DNA of 5,564 nt from Actinomycetota bacterium (GTDB lineage Bacteria; Actinomycetota; Actinomycetes; Streptosporangiales; Streptosporangiaceae). Each line of letters opens with the position of its first letter. Positions within the stretch are counted from its first letter, which is position 1. Of this stretch, positions 1 to 5,464 are shown piece by piece. The notes below the pieces were generated by a model. The model was not told the origin of the DNA and searched no databases. It worked only from the letters and a program-made list of their open reading frames with translations. Both the position numbers and the translations under genes were made by a program. Location of the stretch: positions 1 to 5,564 of the forward strand of contig PMST01000582.1 in the NCBI GenBank assembly GCA_003168295.1, written 5' to 3'.

Positions 1-180
1 CTTGCGCCCGCTGATCTTCTCGGTGAAGACGCGCCCGCACCCGGCCCCGGCTAGTGCGTCCTGCTGCAGCTGGGCGTCCTGCGCGTCCGTGGAGACGCGA
101 GCGAGGCCGATGAGGTTACGCTCGCCGGCCGGCAGGTCGGCCACAGTGAAAGCGGGAGAGGTGGGTGCGGTGGGTGCCAT
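1..180 (-). CDS. Serine recombinase (resolvase/invertase family), N-terminal part, cut by window edge
   Basis: The minus strand from an ATG at 180 encodes 60 residues with no stop before the left edge. Residues 23-31 read LIGLARVST and match the start of the resolvase/invertase catalytic domain. By alignment with gamma-delta resolvase (YARVS, Ser10), Ser30 is the nucleophile and Arg28 the conserved active-site arginine. DAQDAQLQ (32-39) and the segment VFTEKISG (51-58) are also typical of the family. Such enzymes cut and rejoin DNA at paired short sites through a phosphoserine link, as transposon resolvases or invertases. The protein has about 20 residues ahead of the usual family start. An in-frame TAA two codons upstream makes this ATG the first possible start, and no good Shine-Dalgarno is seen. 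The usual tyrosine before ARVS is leucine here. Resolvase versus invertase cannot be decided without the C-terminus. Confidence 0.88.
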   Translation of the reverse strand, partial: MAPTAPTSPAFTVADLPAGERNLIGLARVSTDAQDAQLQQDALAGAGCGRVFTEKISGRK

Positions 181-188
181 GACTTAGG

Positions 189-277
189 TGTCTCAGAACC
201 GTCTCACAACCTCCAGTGGTCCCGGGAAGTTTTTAGACGGGTTTTGAGACGCGAAACGCCCGGTGAGACGGTGTGAC
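189..277. repeat. GTCTCA/TGAGAC repeat block upstream of the recombinase; candidate recombination or operator site
   Basis: Within 90 bp, just upstream of the recombinase start, the heptamer TGTCTCA/CGTCTCA or its complement recurs: TGTCTCA 189-195, CGTCTCA 200-206, AGACGG 235-240, TGAGACG 245-251 and TGAGACGG 264-271. A perfect 10-bp inverted repeat joins 198-207 (ACCGTCTCAC) to 263-272. The first pair has an 11-bp period; a second pair at 235-251 is similar and in the opposite orientation; a third partial copy follows. Several subsites directly upstream of a serine recombinase gene is the known layout of Tn3-type res sites, which also act as autoregulatory operators. Half-sites here are direct rather than inverted within each pair, which is unlike textbook res. 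The function is inferred. The block is less GC-rich than its surroundings. Confidence 0.5.
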
Positions 278-299
278 TTTCATCGTTAGGTGGCGCGGA

Positions 300-418
300 A
301 CCTTCGGCGCTATCTGGCCGGTCCGTTCGGGAACCTCGCGGTACTGGTGGAACAGCCCACTAGGGGTACCGTTAACGGCCTCGGCGATCTCGGCGACGGT
401 GTGCTGGCGTTTGCCGTG
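300..418 (-). pseudogene. Relic of a helix-turn-helix tail, probably a recombinase C-terminus
   Basis: In the minus-strand frame whose codons include 416-418, the translation reads [15 protein letters not shown] (418-374) and then [11 protein letters not shown] (373-341). The TVAEIAEAV core with a downstream turn and second helix is the usual shape of the HTH tail of actinobacterial serine recombinases. A TetR-type N-terminal helix-turn-helix is the alternative. The frame has no start near the motif and stays open past it through unrelated residues, so it is a fragment. The match to the family ends at about 412-418, exactly where an unrelated relic in another frame begins. It is on the same strand as the complete recombinase gene and could be the tail of a related, lost copy. 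Confidence 0.4.
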
Positions 419-552
419 CCCTTGGCCTTGACCGTAATCTGCTGGCTCGGGTCGCCGCGCTCCACCGCCCTCGCCACTTGGGCGATGGAGCGCACTTGGG
501 CGGTCAGGTTAGACGCCATCACGTTGACGTCGTCGGTCAGATTCTTCCAGTG
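418..552 (-). pseudogene. HAMP-domain fragment of a large (multi-HAMP) sensor kinase
   Basis: The minus strand encodes 45 residues beginning [20 protein letters not shown] and ending QITVKAKG. The core WxxLTDxVNxMASNLTxQVRxIAxV, followed by a GDxSxxITVxxKG ending, is the repeated HAMP unit of long actinobacterial hybrid histidine kinases. Only one unit is present. The match starts abruptly at the Trp at 547-549 and stops after the Gly at 418-420, and there is no local start codon. The same frame continues upstream as a shadow through the histidine kinase gene, so an apparent long ORF here is an artefact. Gly-Asp-Pro-Ser replaces the usual Gly-Asp-Leu-Ser. It lies about 40 bp behind the kinase stop, but its HAMP sequence is not that of the neighbouring kinase, so it is debris from another gene. 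Confidence 0.65.
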
Positions 553-593
553 ACTGAGGGCGAGGAATAACGTCTGGTTCTTCTCAATGATTT

Positions 594-2042
594 TTATGCG
601 GAACGGATCGTGGTTTCTGCTGCCGCGCCCGCCGTGCTGCCCACGGTGACGACGGCGCGGGTTCCGCCGCCCGGGGCCTCGGTGAGCACGATGGTGGCGC
701 CGTGGGCGGTCGCGATCTCCCGGGCGATGGCCAGCCCGAGCCCGGCTGACCCGCTGGCCTGCTCCCGGCTGGCGTCCAGCCGGACGAACCGGCCGAACAC
801 CCGCTCCCGTTCCTCCTCCGGGATGCCGGGGCCGTCGTCGGCGATCTCGACCACGATGCCCTCCGGCCTGGCGGCGGCGGTGATGAGCACCCGGTGGCGC
901 GCGTACCGGACCGCGTTGTCCAGCAGGTTGCGGAACATCCGCGACAGGTCCTCCGGGTTCCCGGCCGTCGCCGTCCCGGGCGGAACGGACAGCTCGATGC
1001 CGATGCCCGGCGCCGGGGTCGTGGCGGCGAGGTCGGCCAGCAGCGCGGCCAGGTCCACCGGCTGGCGGCGCGCCGCGAGCTGGTGCGCGCCGGCCTTGGC
1101 CAGCACCAGCAGCTCGGCGATGAGCTGTTCGAGGCGCTGCGACTGCCGCACGGCCCGGCGCGCGATCTCCGGCCACGGCGCGCGGTCCGGGTGGGACAGG
1201 CCCACCTCCAGCCCGGTGCGGATCGCGGTCAGCGGGCTGCGCAGCTCGTGCGAGGCGTCGGCCACGAAACGCCGCTGCCGGGCCGCCGAGTCCTCCAGCC
1301 GGGCCAGCATGTCGTTCATCGTGCGGGCCAGGCGGCCGATCTCGTCGTCGGTGCCGGGCTCCGGGACACGCAGCGACAGGTCGGCGCTGGTGATCGCGGT
1401 GACCGCGCCGCGGATCTGCTCCACCGGGCGCAGCGCGCGCCCGACGACCAGCCACACTGTGCCGCAGGCCAGCACCAGCAGGAACGGCACGCCGATGATC
1501 AGCAGCCGGGCGAACGTCTGGTCGACCTGGCTGCGCAGGTAGGTGCTGGTGATGGTGATGATGGTGACCGGCTGGCCGCCGACCGTGGCGTGCTCGCCGT
1601 AGTCGGACAGATCGCCGGGCAGCCCGGCGCGGTCCGCGGCCGGCTGCCGGACCGGCGTGGCCGAGCCCGGCGCGAGCGTGTAGAGCGCGGGCTGGTGGGC
1701 CAGGTTCCGCGGGTAGCCGGCCAGCACGGTGCCGTCCGGCGCGAGGACCTGCGCCTGGTCGGTCGGGTCGAGGACCGAAGGGGGCAGCATCCGGGTCCGA
1801 TGCCAGCTGGCCGCGGACTGCTCGATCTGGGTGGCGTAGGTGCGCAGCTGGCCTTGTATCGTGCTGTCGGCGGAGTTCAGCTGCAGCCGGTACATCACCA
1901 CCAGCCCGAGCACTGCCGCCGCGGTGAGCGCCAGGCCGGCCACCGCGGTGACGCGGGCGCGCACCGTGGCGGGACCGGCCCGGCGTACCAGGCGCCGCCA
2001 GCCCCGGGGCTGCGCGCTCACGCGGCCGGCGCCCGCGGTCAT
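594..2042 (-). CDS. Membrane-bound sensor histidine kinase of a two-component system
   Basis: This 482-residue protein has the full classical layout. TM1 lies at about 31-53 and is followed by a ~120-residue extracytoplasmic sensor loop. TM2 is at about 178-200, HAMP at about 201-253, and the dimerisation/phosphoacceptor helix carries His265 in [10 protein letters not shown]. The ATPase domain has its N box at [10 protein letters not shown] (Asn376), its G1 box at DDGPGI (402-407) and its G2 box at GSAGLGLA (431-438). All key residues are present, so it should be active: it autophosphorylates on His265 and passes phosphate to the partner regulator. The ATG overlaps the regulator's TGA in an ATGA, so translation is probably coupled, and no strong independent Shine-Dalgarno is seen. 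The sensor loop is not recognised, so the ligand is unknown. No clear terminator hairpin follows the stop; gene relics do. Confidence 0.95.
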   Translation of the reverse strand: MTAGAGRVSAQPRGWRRLVRRAGPATVRARVTAVAGLALTAAAVLGLVVMYRLQLNSADSTIQGQLRTYATQIEQSAASWHRTRMLPPSVLDPTDQAQVLAPDGTVLAGYPRNLAHQPALYTLAPGSATPVRQPAADRAGLPGDLSDYGEHATVGGQPVTIITITSTYLRSQVDQTFARLLIIGVPFLLVLACGTVWLVVGRALRPVEQIRGAVTAITSADLSLRVPEPGTDDEIGRLARTMNDMLARLEDSAARQRRFVADASHELRSPLTAIRTGLEVGLSHPDRAPWPEIARRAVRQSQRLEQLIAELLVLAKAGAHQLAARRQPVDLAALLADLAATTPAPGIGIELSVPPGTATAGNPEDLSRMFRNLLDNAVRYARHRVLITAAARPEGIVVEIADDGPGIPEEERERVFGRFVRLDASREQASGSAGLGLAIAREIATAHGATIVLTEAPGGGTRAVVTVGSTAGAAAETTIRSA

Positions 2043-2713
2043 GCCTCGTCCCGGATAATGTAACCCTGGCCGCGCACGGTCTGGATCGCCGGCGGCCGCC
2101 CGGGCCGCTCGATCTTGCGCCGCAGCCGGTGCATGAGAACCTCGACGACGGCCGGCTCGCCGTCGTAGTTGACGTCCCAGCAGTGCTCGAGCAGCTCGGT
2201 CTTGGACATCACGTGTCCCTTGCGCCGCAGGAGGTACTCCAGCACCGCGGCCTCCCGGCTGGTCAGGTCGAGCGGAGCGCCGTCGCGGGTGGCGGTGCGG
2301 CTGGCCGGATCCAGCCTCAGGCCCGCCGCGGCCAGCACCGCCGGCCGGGCGCCGAGCGTGCGGCGGGTCAGCGAGCGCAGGTGCGCGAGCAGCACCGGGT
2401 AGGAGAACGGCTTGGGCAGGTAGTCATCCGCTCCGCTGTCCAGGCCCTCGGCGTGGTCCAGGTCGTCGTCCATCGCGGTGAGCATCAGGATCGGCGTCCA
2501 CCGGCCCGCCTCGCGCAGCCGCGTGGCTACCTGGTAGCCGTCCAGGCCGGGCAGCATCACGTCCAGGACGATGACGTCGTAGGCGTTCTCGGTCGCCTTC
2601 CACAGCCCGTCGACGCCGTTGCCGGCCACGTCCACGACGTAGCCCTCGGCCCTCAGCCCCCACGACAGGGCCTCGGCGGTGTCCCGCTCGTCCTCGACCA
2701 CCAGCACGCGCAT
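2039..2713 (-). CDS. OmpR/PhoB-family response regulator
   Basis: 224 residues. The receiver domain (1-~118) has the acidic pair Glu7/Asp8, phosphoacceptor Asp51 in [11 protein letters not shown], Thr79 and Lys101 in the KPF motif, which are all the residues needed for phosphorylation-driven switching. After a short linker, residues ~128-222 form a winged-helix DNA-binding domain, with a [13 protein letters not shown] segment, the recognition-helix region [14 protein letters not shown], and the final hairpin TVRGQGYII. It is expected to act as a dimeric transcription factor driven by the co-transcribed kinase. Start: the ATG at 2713 gives the canonical receiver N-terminus MRVLVVEDE; a GGGGGA sequence about 10 nt upstream is a modest ribosome binding site. 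It follows the small ORF by 51 bp and overlaps the kinase start by 4 bp. The target genes are not visible, and the subfamily cannot be named safely. Confidence 0.96.
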   Translation of the reverse strand: MRVLVVEDERDTAEALSWGLRAEGYVVDVAGNGVDGLWKATENAYDVIVLDVMLPGLDGYQVATRLREAGRWTPILMLTAMDDDLDHAEGLDSGADDYLPKPFSYPVLLAHLRSLTRRTLGARPAVLAAAGLRLDPASRTATRDGAPLDLTSREAAVLEYLLRRKGHVMSKTELLEHCWDVNYDGEPAVVEVLMHRLRRKIERPGRPPAIQTVRGQGYIIRDEA

Positions 2714-2764
2714 GATCTATGATCCCCCGGATCCCGGTTGTCGCGCGGCCAGCTGCGTGCGCGG

Positions 2765-2938
2765 TCAGAACGGCAGGCACTCGAGGATCGCCATCACGAC
2801 CTCAGCGGTGAACGAGGCCGGGTCGGCGAGCCAGGCGGTCAGGGCGGTGGGCCGGGCGTTCCCGGCGGCCGGTGCCTCGCTCGCGACCTGGCCGGCGGGT
2901 ACCTGGGCGGGCGGCGTGTCACGCGTGGAGCTTCTCAC
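2765..2938 (-). CDS. Small 57-residue ORF of unknown function within the two-component operon
   Basis: A GTG at 2938 opens a frame of 57 codons ending in TGA at 2765-2767. It starts 20 bp inside the end of the DUF2127 gene in another frame and stops 51 bp before the regulator. GGAGGA at 2949-2944, about 5-6 nt ahead of the GTG, is one of the best Shine-Dalgarno sequences in the window. Codon third positions are mostly G or C. The product begins VRSSTRDTPPAQV, has a Pro/Ala-rich first half, and ends in a compact hydrophobic stretch, TALTAWLADPASFTAEVVMA followed by ILECLPF. The C-terminal ~27 residues could form an amphipathic or membrane-associated helix; one cysteine sits four residues from the end. 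No family is recognised. It fills an otherwise unexplained gap in a tight operon, so it is probably translated. It could be an accessory partner of the neighbouring membrane proteins, but that is inference. Confidence 0.6.
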   Translation of the reverse strand: MRSSTRDTPPAQVPAGQVASEAPAAGNARPTALTAWLADPASFTAEVVMAILECLPF

Positions 2939-3827
2939 GGTCTTCCTCCGGTGTCTGCGATGTGGTGCCGGGCGTTGAGTGCACCTCGGCCGGCTCGGTC
3001 GCCGGACCGGCCGGCGGTGGGTCCGGGAAGGCCGCGCCGGCGCTCTCCTCGAGCCGGGCCACGGCCTTCCTCGCCGCGGTGAGCGCGGCCTGCTCCTCCT
3101 CGATGACCGACGCGGAGCGCAATCTCGCTTCGCAGGCAGCCTTGCCGCCGCGGACGCCGAACAGCCGCCTGGTCCAGACCAGGTAGGTGACCAGCAGCAG
3201 GTTGATCACGAGCGCCGCGATACGCAGCCAGGTGATCTTCCCGGTCAGGTCGTAGATCTCGTACGGCAGGAAGATCGAGGTCGCCGCTGCGGCAAGGTAC
3301 TCGCCCCACCGCTGGCCCAGCCAAAGCCCGACGGCTTCGGCCAGCTCGATCAGGGCATACACGGCCAGCCCGGCGGCCAGCAGGGTGAGCAAGCGCGGGC
3401 TGAGCACGAACGCATGGTGGACCAGCCCGAGCAGCTTGGAGCGGCTGACGTTGAAGCCGAGATCGGTGTACAGGGCACGGATGGCGGGCAGGGCATGGTC
3501 GTAGGCCCGCTGGATCCCGGCCCGGTCGGACGTGAACCGCCACGCCCCGTAGGCCGCGCCGCCCACGATCAGGAAGCGGAGGAACCGCTCCACCGCGAAC
3601 ACGCGCAGGATCAGCTCGCTGCGCAGTTCCTTGCCCCGGCGGATCAGCGGCGCCGCCGCGGCCGGCCCGCCGCCGCGCGGCCCGCCGGCCACGAACACGC
3701 CGCAGCGCAGGCACCGCCAGGCCGTTCCGCCCGCGGCCGGGGCCATCAGCCGGTCCCGCAGCTGCGGTTCGTCCGGCGCGTAGGTCACGTGCCCTCGGCG
3801 GGCACAGCCGAACAGGTTCCAGTCCAT
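2919..3827 (-). CDS. DUF2127-type integral membrane protein with N-terminal zinc-ribbon-like motif
   Basis: 302 residues from the ATG at 3827. The N-terminus MDWNLFGCARRGHVTYAPDE with a later WRCLRCGVF gives Cys8, His13, Cys39 and Cys42, a plausible metal-binding ribbon. Hydrophobic segments follow at about 78-97, 146-168, 176-190 and 200-218. The conserved-looking segments are LIELAEAVGLWLGQRWGEYL, IFLPYEIYDL and TWLRIAALVINLLLVTYLVW; these fit the DUF2127 family of bacterial membrane proteins, whose function is unknown. The tail (~230-302) has a charged, probably coiled-coil stretch and a Pro/Thr/Glu-rich end in the cytoplasm. An earlier in-frame ATG at 3872 exists, but AGGAG six nt before 3827 and the family-like MDW start favour 3827. 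It is the first clear gene of the operon that leads to the regulator and kinase, so a sensing or envelope role is possible but inferred. Confidence 0.85.
   Translation of the reverse strand: MDWNLFGCARRGHVTYAPDEPQLRDRLMAPAAGGTAWRCLRCGVFVAGGPRGGGPAAAAPLIRRGKELRSELILRVFAVERFLRFLIVGGAAYGAWRFTSDRAGIQRAYDHALPAIRALYTDLGFNVSRSKLLGLVHHAFVLSPRLLTLLAAGLAVYALIELAEAVGLWLGQRWGEYLAAAATSIFLPYEIYDLTGKITWLRIAALVINLLLVTYLVWTRRLFGVRGGKAACEARLRSASVIEEEQAALTAARKAVARLEESAGAAFPDPPPAGPATEPAEVHSTPGTTSQTPEEDREKLHA
2944..2949 (-). promoter_or_regulatory. Strong ribosome binding site for the 57-residue ORF
   Basis: GGAGGA on the minus strand lies 5 nt before the GTG at 2938. It falls inside the coding sequence of the upstream membrane protein (its Pro-Glu-Glu-Asp codons), so some of the match could come from the acidic codons there. 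It decides the GTG start of the small ORF. Confidence 0.55.
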
Positions 3828-3833
3828 CTGCTG

Positions 3834-3838
3834 CTCCT
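3834..3838 (-). promoter_or_regulatory. Ribosome binding site fixing the DUF2127 gene start
   Basis: AGGAG on the minus strand, 6 nt before the ATG at 3827, within GAGGAGCAGCAG. It lies between the two candidate starts (3872 and 3827) and selects the downstream one. Confidence 0.75.
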
Positions 3839-3840
3839 CA

Positions 3841-4112
3841 TGATTCGGCGTCAGCGAAGTTCTTTGCCTCACCTGACGGACAGGCGCCGCCGCTCCGGCA
3901 CGGGGCTGGCACGGTGCCGTCCGTTACCGGCTGCCGAGCAGGGTGAGCGCCTTGGCGGCGCCGGGGTGGTGTCCGGCGGACAGGTCGTGCGCCGCAGCGT
4001 GATGACCAGCTCATCGTGATCCCCTCCCCGCGATCAGCGCTATGCTCATGGCGCCAAGCTAAGAAGCCGGACCTTTCCGTTCGCTTACAGCGCCCCGCCG
4101 CTCAATAGGTGA
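3841..4112 (-). other. Upstream region of the operon with no convincing gene; possible small-ORF remnants
   Basis: About 270 bp separate the DUF2127 gene from the Tn3 relic. Three minus-strand frames show something. (1) An ATG at 4014 preceded by GAGGGG opens a 58-codon ORF ending at 3838, overlapping the next gene's ribosome binding site, but it is Arg/Pro-rich with weak third-position GC bias, so it is doubtful. (2) A second frame reads DELVITLRRTTCPPDTTP with good GC bias but has no start. (3) A third reads HDLSAGHHPGAAKALTLL followed by GSR and a TAA at 3924-3926, also without a start after the TGA at 4011-4013. The coding signal seems to switch frames, as in a frameshifted remnant. The operon promoter must lie in or near this region, but I see no convincing -10/-35 pair. 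Confidence 0.4.
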
Positions 4113-4739
4113 ACGCGGTCGCTTGTTCCCCCGCCGCTGGAGCCGATCGCCCGCAACACGGTCAACGTCGCCAAGATCGCCACCCAATGGCCAGACATGC
4201 TGCGGGTGGCCGGGTCGCTGGTCACCAGCCAGGTCCGCGCCTGCGACTTGGTGCGGATGTTCGGCCGCGACGGACACCCCGCCCCGCTCGGGCAGGCGTT
4301 CATCGAGTACGGCCGGATCGCCAAGACCCTGCACCTGCTCGCGCTCGTCGACCCCGTTGACGGCAGCTGCCAGCGGCGGATGAACCGGCAACTCACCGTG
4401 CGGGAATCCCGCCACCGCCTCGGCCGCAAGATCTGCCACGGCCACCGCGGCCAGATCCGGCAGGCCTATCGCGAAGACCAGGAAGACCAGGTCGCCGCCC
4501 TCGGCCTGGTCCTCAACGCCGTCGTGCTGTGGAAGACCCGTTACCTCGACGCCATCGTGGAGAGCCTGCGCGGCAGCGGCCAGCCCGTGCGCGACGAGGC
4601 TGCCGCCCGGCTGTCCCCGCTCGGGCACGCGCACCTCAACTGCCTGGGTCGCTACGCCTTCACCACCCAGCCGCCTGCAGAGCTGCGGCCGCTGCGCGAC
4701 CCGAACGCACGCGATGGCGAGGACGACGGAGAGTTCTGA
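4113..4739 (+). pseudogene. tnpA: Tn3-family transposase, C-terminal relic (5'-truncated)
   Basis: An open frame after the TGA at 4110-4112 encodes about 205 residues from roughly 4122 to the TGA at 4737. It carries hallmark blocks of the Tn3 transposase C-terminus: EPIARNTVNVAKIATQW, MLRVAGSLVTSQVRACDL, EYGRIAKTLHLLALVDPVD, MNRQLTVRESRH, CHGHRG, LGLVLNAVVLW, RLSPLGHAHLNCLGRY and RPLRDP. Full-length members have about 950-1000 residues, so roughly four fifths is missing. The Glu of TVRESRH, 111 residues from the end, is placed like the third catalytic acid of the DDE triad; the two catalytic Asp residues would lie upstream of the break. There is no plausible start or ribosome binding site at the 5' end. 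No typical Tn3 terminal inverted repeat (GGGG...TAAG type) is visible after the stop. It is inactive debris, although the remaining frame is intact. Confidence 0.92.
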
Positions 4740-4743
4740 CGTC

Positions 4744-4755
4744 GCCCGCAAGGGC
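4744..4755 (+). terminator. Small hairpin with GCAA loop after the transposase relic
   Basis: GCCC-GCAA-GGGC lies five bases after the transposase stop: a 4-bp GC stem closed by a GNRA-type tetraloop. There is no U tract and the stem is short, so a terminator role is weakly supported. Confidence 0.2.
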
Positions 4756-4776
4756 ATCCAGGCGCGGGACGTGTGA

Positions 4777-4834
4777 TTTGTCATGGCCGGCCCGGGCGGA
4801 TGTCACCGGGACTGGTGATGGCAGGCACGGGCGG
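4777..4834 (+). repeat. 58-bp direct repeat, copy 1
   Basis: This segment matches 5423-5480 in the same orientation at 53 of 58 positions without gaps (offset 646 bp). Three of the five mismatches are at 4787-4793 and two at 4823 and 4829; the block from 4794 to 4822 is identical. Copy 1 precedes the small membrane protein gene at 4907, copy 2 the ABC ATPase at 5511. The repeat contains a dyad, TCACC-6 nt-GGTGA (4803-4818). Confidence 0.9.
4778..4806 (+). promoter_or_regulatory. Promoter-like element with overlapping dyad, copy 1
   Basis: TTGTCA (4778-4783) and TGTCAC (4801-4806) are separated by exactly 17 bp, the ideal spacing for a primary sigma factor promoter. The first hexamer is one base from TTGACA; the second is a poor -10. 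The three spacer mismatches between the two copies spare both hexamers. The dyad TCACC/GGTGA (4803-4818) overlaps the would-be -10 and start-site region, where a repressor could bind. If used, it would drive the gene at 4907 with a leader of about 90 nt. Confidence 0.35.
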
Positions 4835-4868
4835 GAGTCCCGGTTCGCCGCGATGCTTGACCTGTGAG

Positions 4869-4885
4869 CCCGGGTTCATCCCGGG
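4869..4885 (+). other. Hairpin in the leader of the small membrane protein gene
   Basis: CCCGGG-TTCAT-CCCGGG forms a perfect 6-bp GC stem with a 5-nt loop, ending 12 nt before the GGAG ribosome binding site at 4898-4901. It could be a terminator of upstream transcription or a leader structure that tunes translation. No U tract follows. Confidence 0.4.
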
Positions 4886-4906
4886 ACGTGACTGAACGGA
4901 GTGGCC

Positions 4907-5164
4907 ATGAAGAACTCGCAACGCGCTGGATCTCAGGATGATCGCGCAGGTACTGCCCGGATGCGCCGCTGGTCCGAGGAGAAGCCCAGCGTGCGCCTGT
5001 TGTTGGTGGCGTTCGTTCTTGTCCTGACCGGGGCGCTGGTGTGGGCGGGGTGGTTCGCGTCCGCCAGCCAGAATGCCACGTGGTCCCCGGTGCTGATATC
5101 CATCGCCGTCGTCGGCGCAGTGGCCTCCGGGAAGCGGCGGTCCCGGATGTCACGATCCCGTTGA
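4907..5164 (+). CDS. Small two-helix membrane protein, unknown function
   Basis: 85 residues from the ATG at 4907, preceded by ACGGAG with 5 nt spacing; a GTG two codons earlier (4901) sits on the ribosome binding site and is unlikely. The first ~30 residues are polar and charged (MKNSQRAGSQDDRAG...RRWSEEKPS). A strong transmembrane helix follows at about 31-52 (RLLLVAFVLVLTGALVWAGW), then a short polar link, a second hydrophobic segment at about 62-76, and a basic Arg/Ser-rich tail (KRRSRMSRSR). The basic tail suggests a cytoplasmic C-terminus, so both termini would be inside. The family is not recognised. The gene is framed by a promoter-like repeat and leader hairpin upstream and strong hairpins over its stop codon, so it looks like a self-contained transcription unit. 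The next clear gene, the ABC ATPase, has its own copy of the same repeat. Confidence 0.7.
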   Translation: MKNSQRAGSQDDRAGTARMRRWSEEKPSVRLLLVAFVLVLTGALVWAGWFASASQNATWSPVLISIAVVGAVASGKRRSRMSRSR

Positions 5165-5190
5165 CGGGATCGGCCGGCCTGCGGCCGGCC
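5153..5190 (+). terminator. Tandem GC-rich hairpins at the stop of the small membrane protein gene
   Basis: Two perfect 8-bp stems follow each other. CGATCCCG-TTGA-CGGGATCG (5153-5172) has the TGA stop at 5162-5164 within its loop. GGCCGGCC-TGC-GGCCGGCC (5172-5190) comes next. Neither has a U tract, which is common for actinobacterial intrinsic terminators. A stem that includes the stop codon could also affect termination of translation or mRNA stability. Confidence 0.6.
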
Positions 5191-5257
5191 TGGCCGCGGC
5201 GAGCCCTCGCGATCGCGCGGGCGGGGGTCGCGGGGGTCGCGGTCGCTGCGTCCGGCG
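5191..5257. other. GC-rich spacer with tandem GGGGGTCGC units
   Basis: No gene is seen. GGGGGTCGC occurs twice in tandem (5223-5231 and 5232-5240), followed by a partial GGTCGC (5241-5246). The short tandem array is probably slippage-derived. The plus-strand frame of the upstream small gene stays open through it after the TGA at 5162-5164. Confidence 0.5.
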
Positions 5258-5464
5258 GTGGTTCCGCCTGCCCGTCCGTACCCGCTGATCGCGCCCTTTC
5301 GGGAGCACCCCAGGGTGCTGGCGCTGCTGGCCGCGGCCGGCAGCGCCAGCGTTTTCGCGGTCGTGATGCGGGGGGCCGGCGGGGGACAGCGGCCCGGTCC
5401 GGCGTCGGGGCGGGCGGTGAGGTTTGTCATGGGCGGCTTGGGCGGATGTCACCGGGACTGGTGA
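5258..5464 (+). CDS. Doubtful 68-residue ORF running into the second repeat
   Basis: A GTG at 5258 opens 68 codons ending at 5464. Residues about 10-36 (PLIAPFREHPRVLALLAAAG then SASVFAVV) look protein-like with one hydrophobic stretch, and third positions are almost all G or C. Against it: no Shine-Dalgarno precedes the GTG, the last ~13 codons are simply the 58-bp repeat read through, and its stop falls within the repeat's dyad. The frame is the same as that of the gene ending at 5164, with no stop between 5164 and 5464. It could be a remnant of a longer gene, or chance in very GC-rich DNA. Confidence 0.25.
   Translation: MVPPARPYPLIAPFREHPRVLALLAAAGSASVFAVVMRGAGGGQRPGPASGRAVRFVMGGLGGCHRDW

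Noticed and set aside
310..1455. Long minus-strand open frame spanning the kinase and the relic region
   Set aside because: Its 5' part is an Arg/Pro/Gly-rich shadow of the kinase gene in another frame; only the 418-552 part has a recognisable family match, so it is not one gene.
894..2063. Long plus-strand open frames opposite the kinase, regulator and DUF2127 genes
   Set aside because: They are antisense shadows that arise from high GC; products are Arg/Gly/Ala-rich without domains, while the minus strand carries complete conserved families.
4740..4776. Tn3 terminal inverted repeat after the transposase relic
   Set aside because: No GGGG/CCCC-ended ~38-bp sequence or TAAG end is visible here or near the 5' break.
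4059..4784. 241-residue minus-strand open frame over the transposase relic
   Set aside because: It is antisense to clear Tn3 transposase homology and has no recognisable domain.
4783..4818. 11-codon ORF (ATG...TGA) in both copies of the 58-bp repeat as a possible leader peptide
   Set aside because: Both in-frame codon differences between copies change the amino acid (Ala/Gly and Pro/Leu) and no Shine-Dalgarno precedes it; DNA-level function explains the conservation better.
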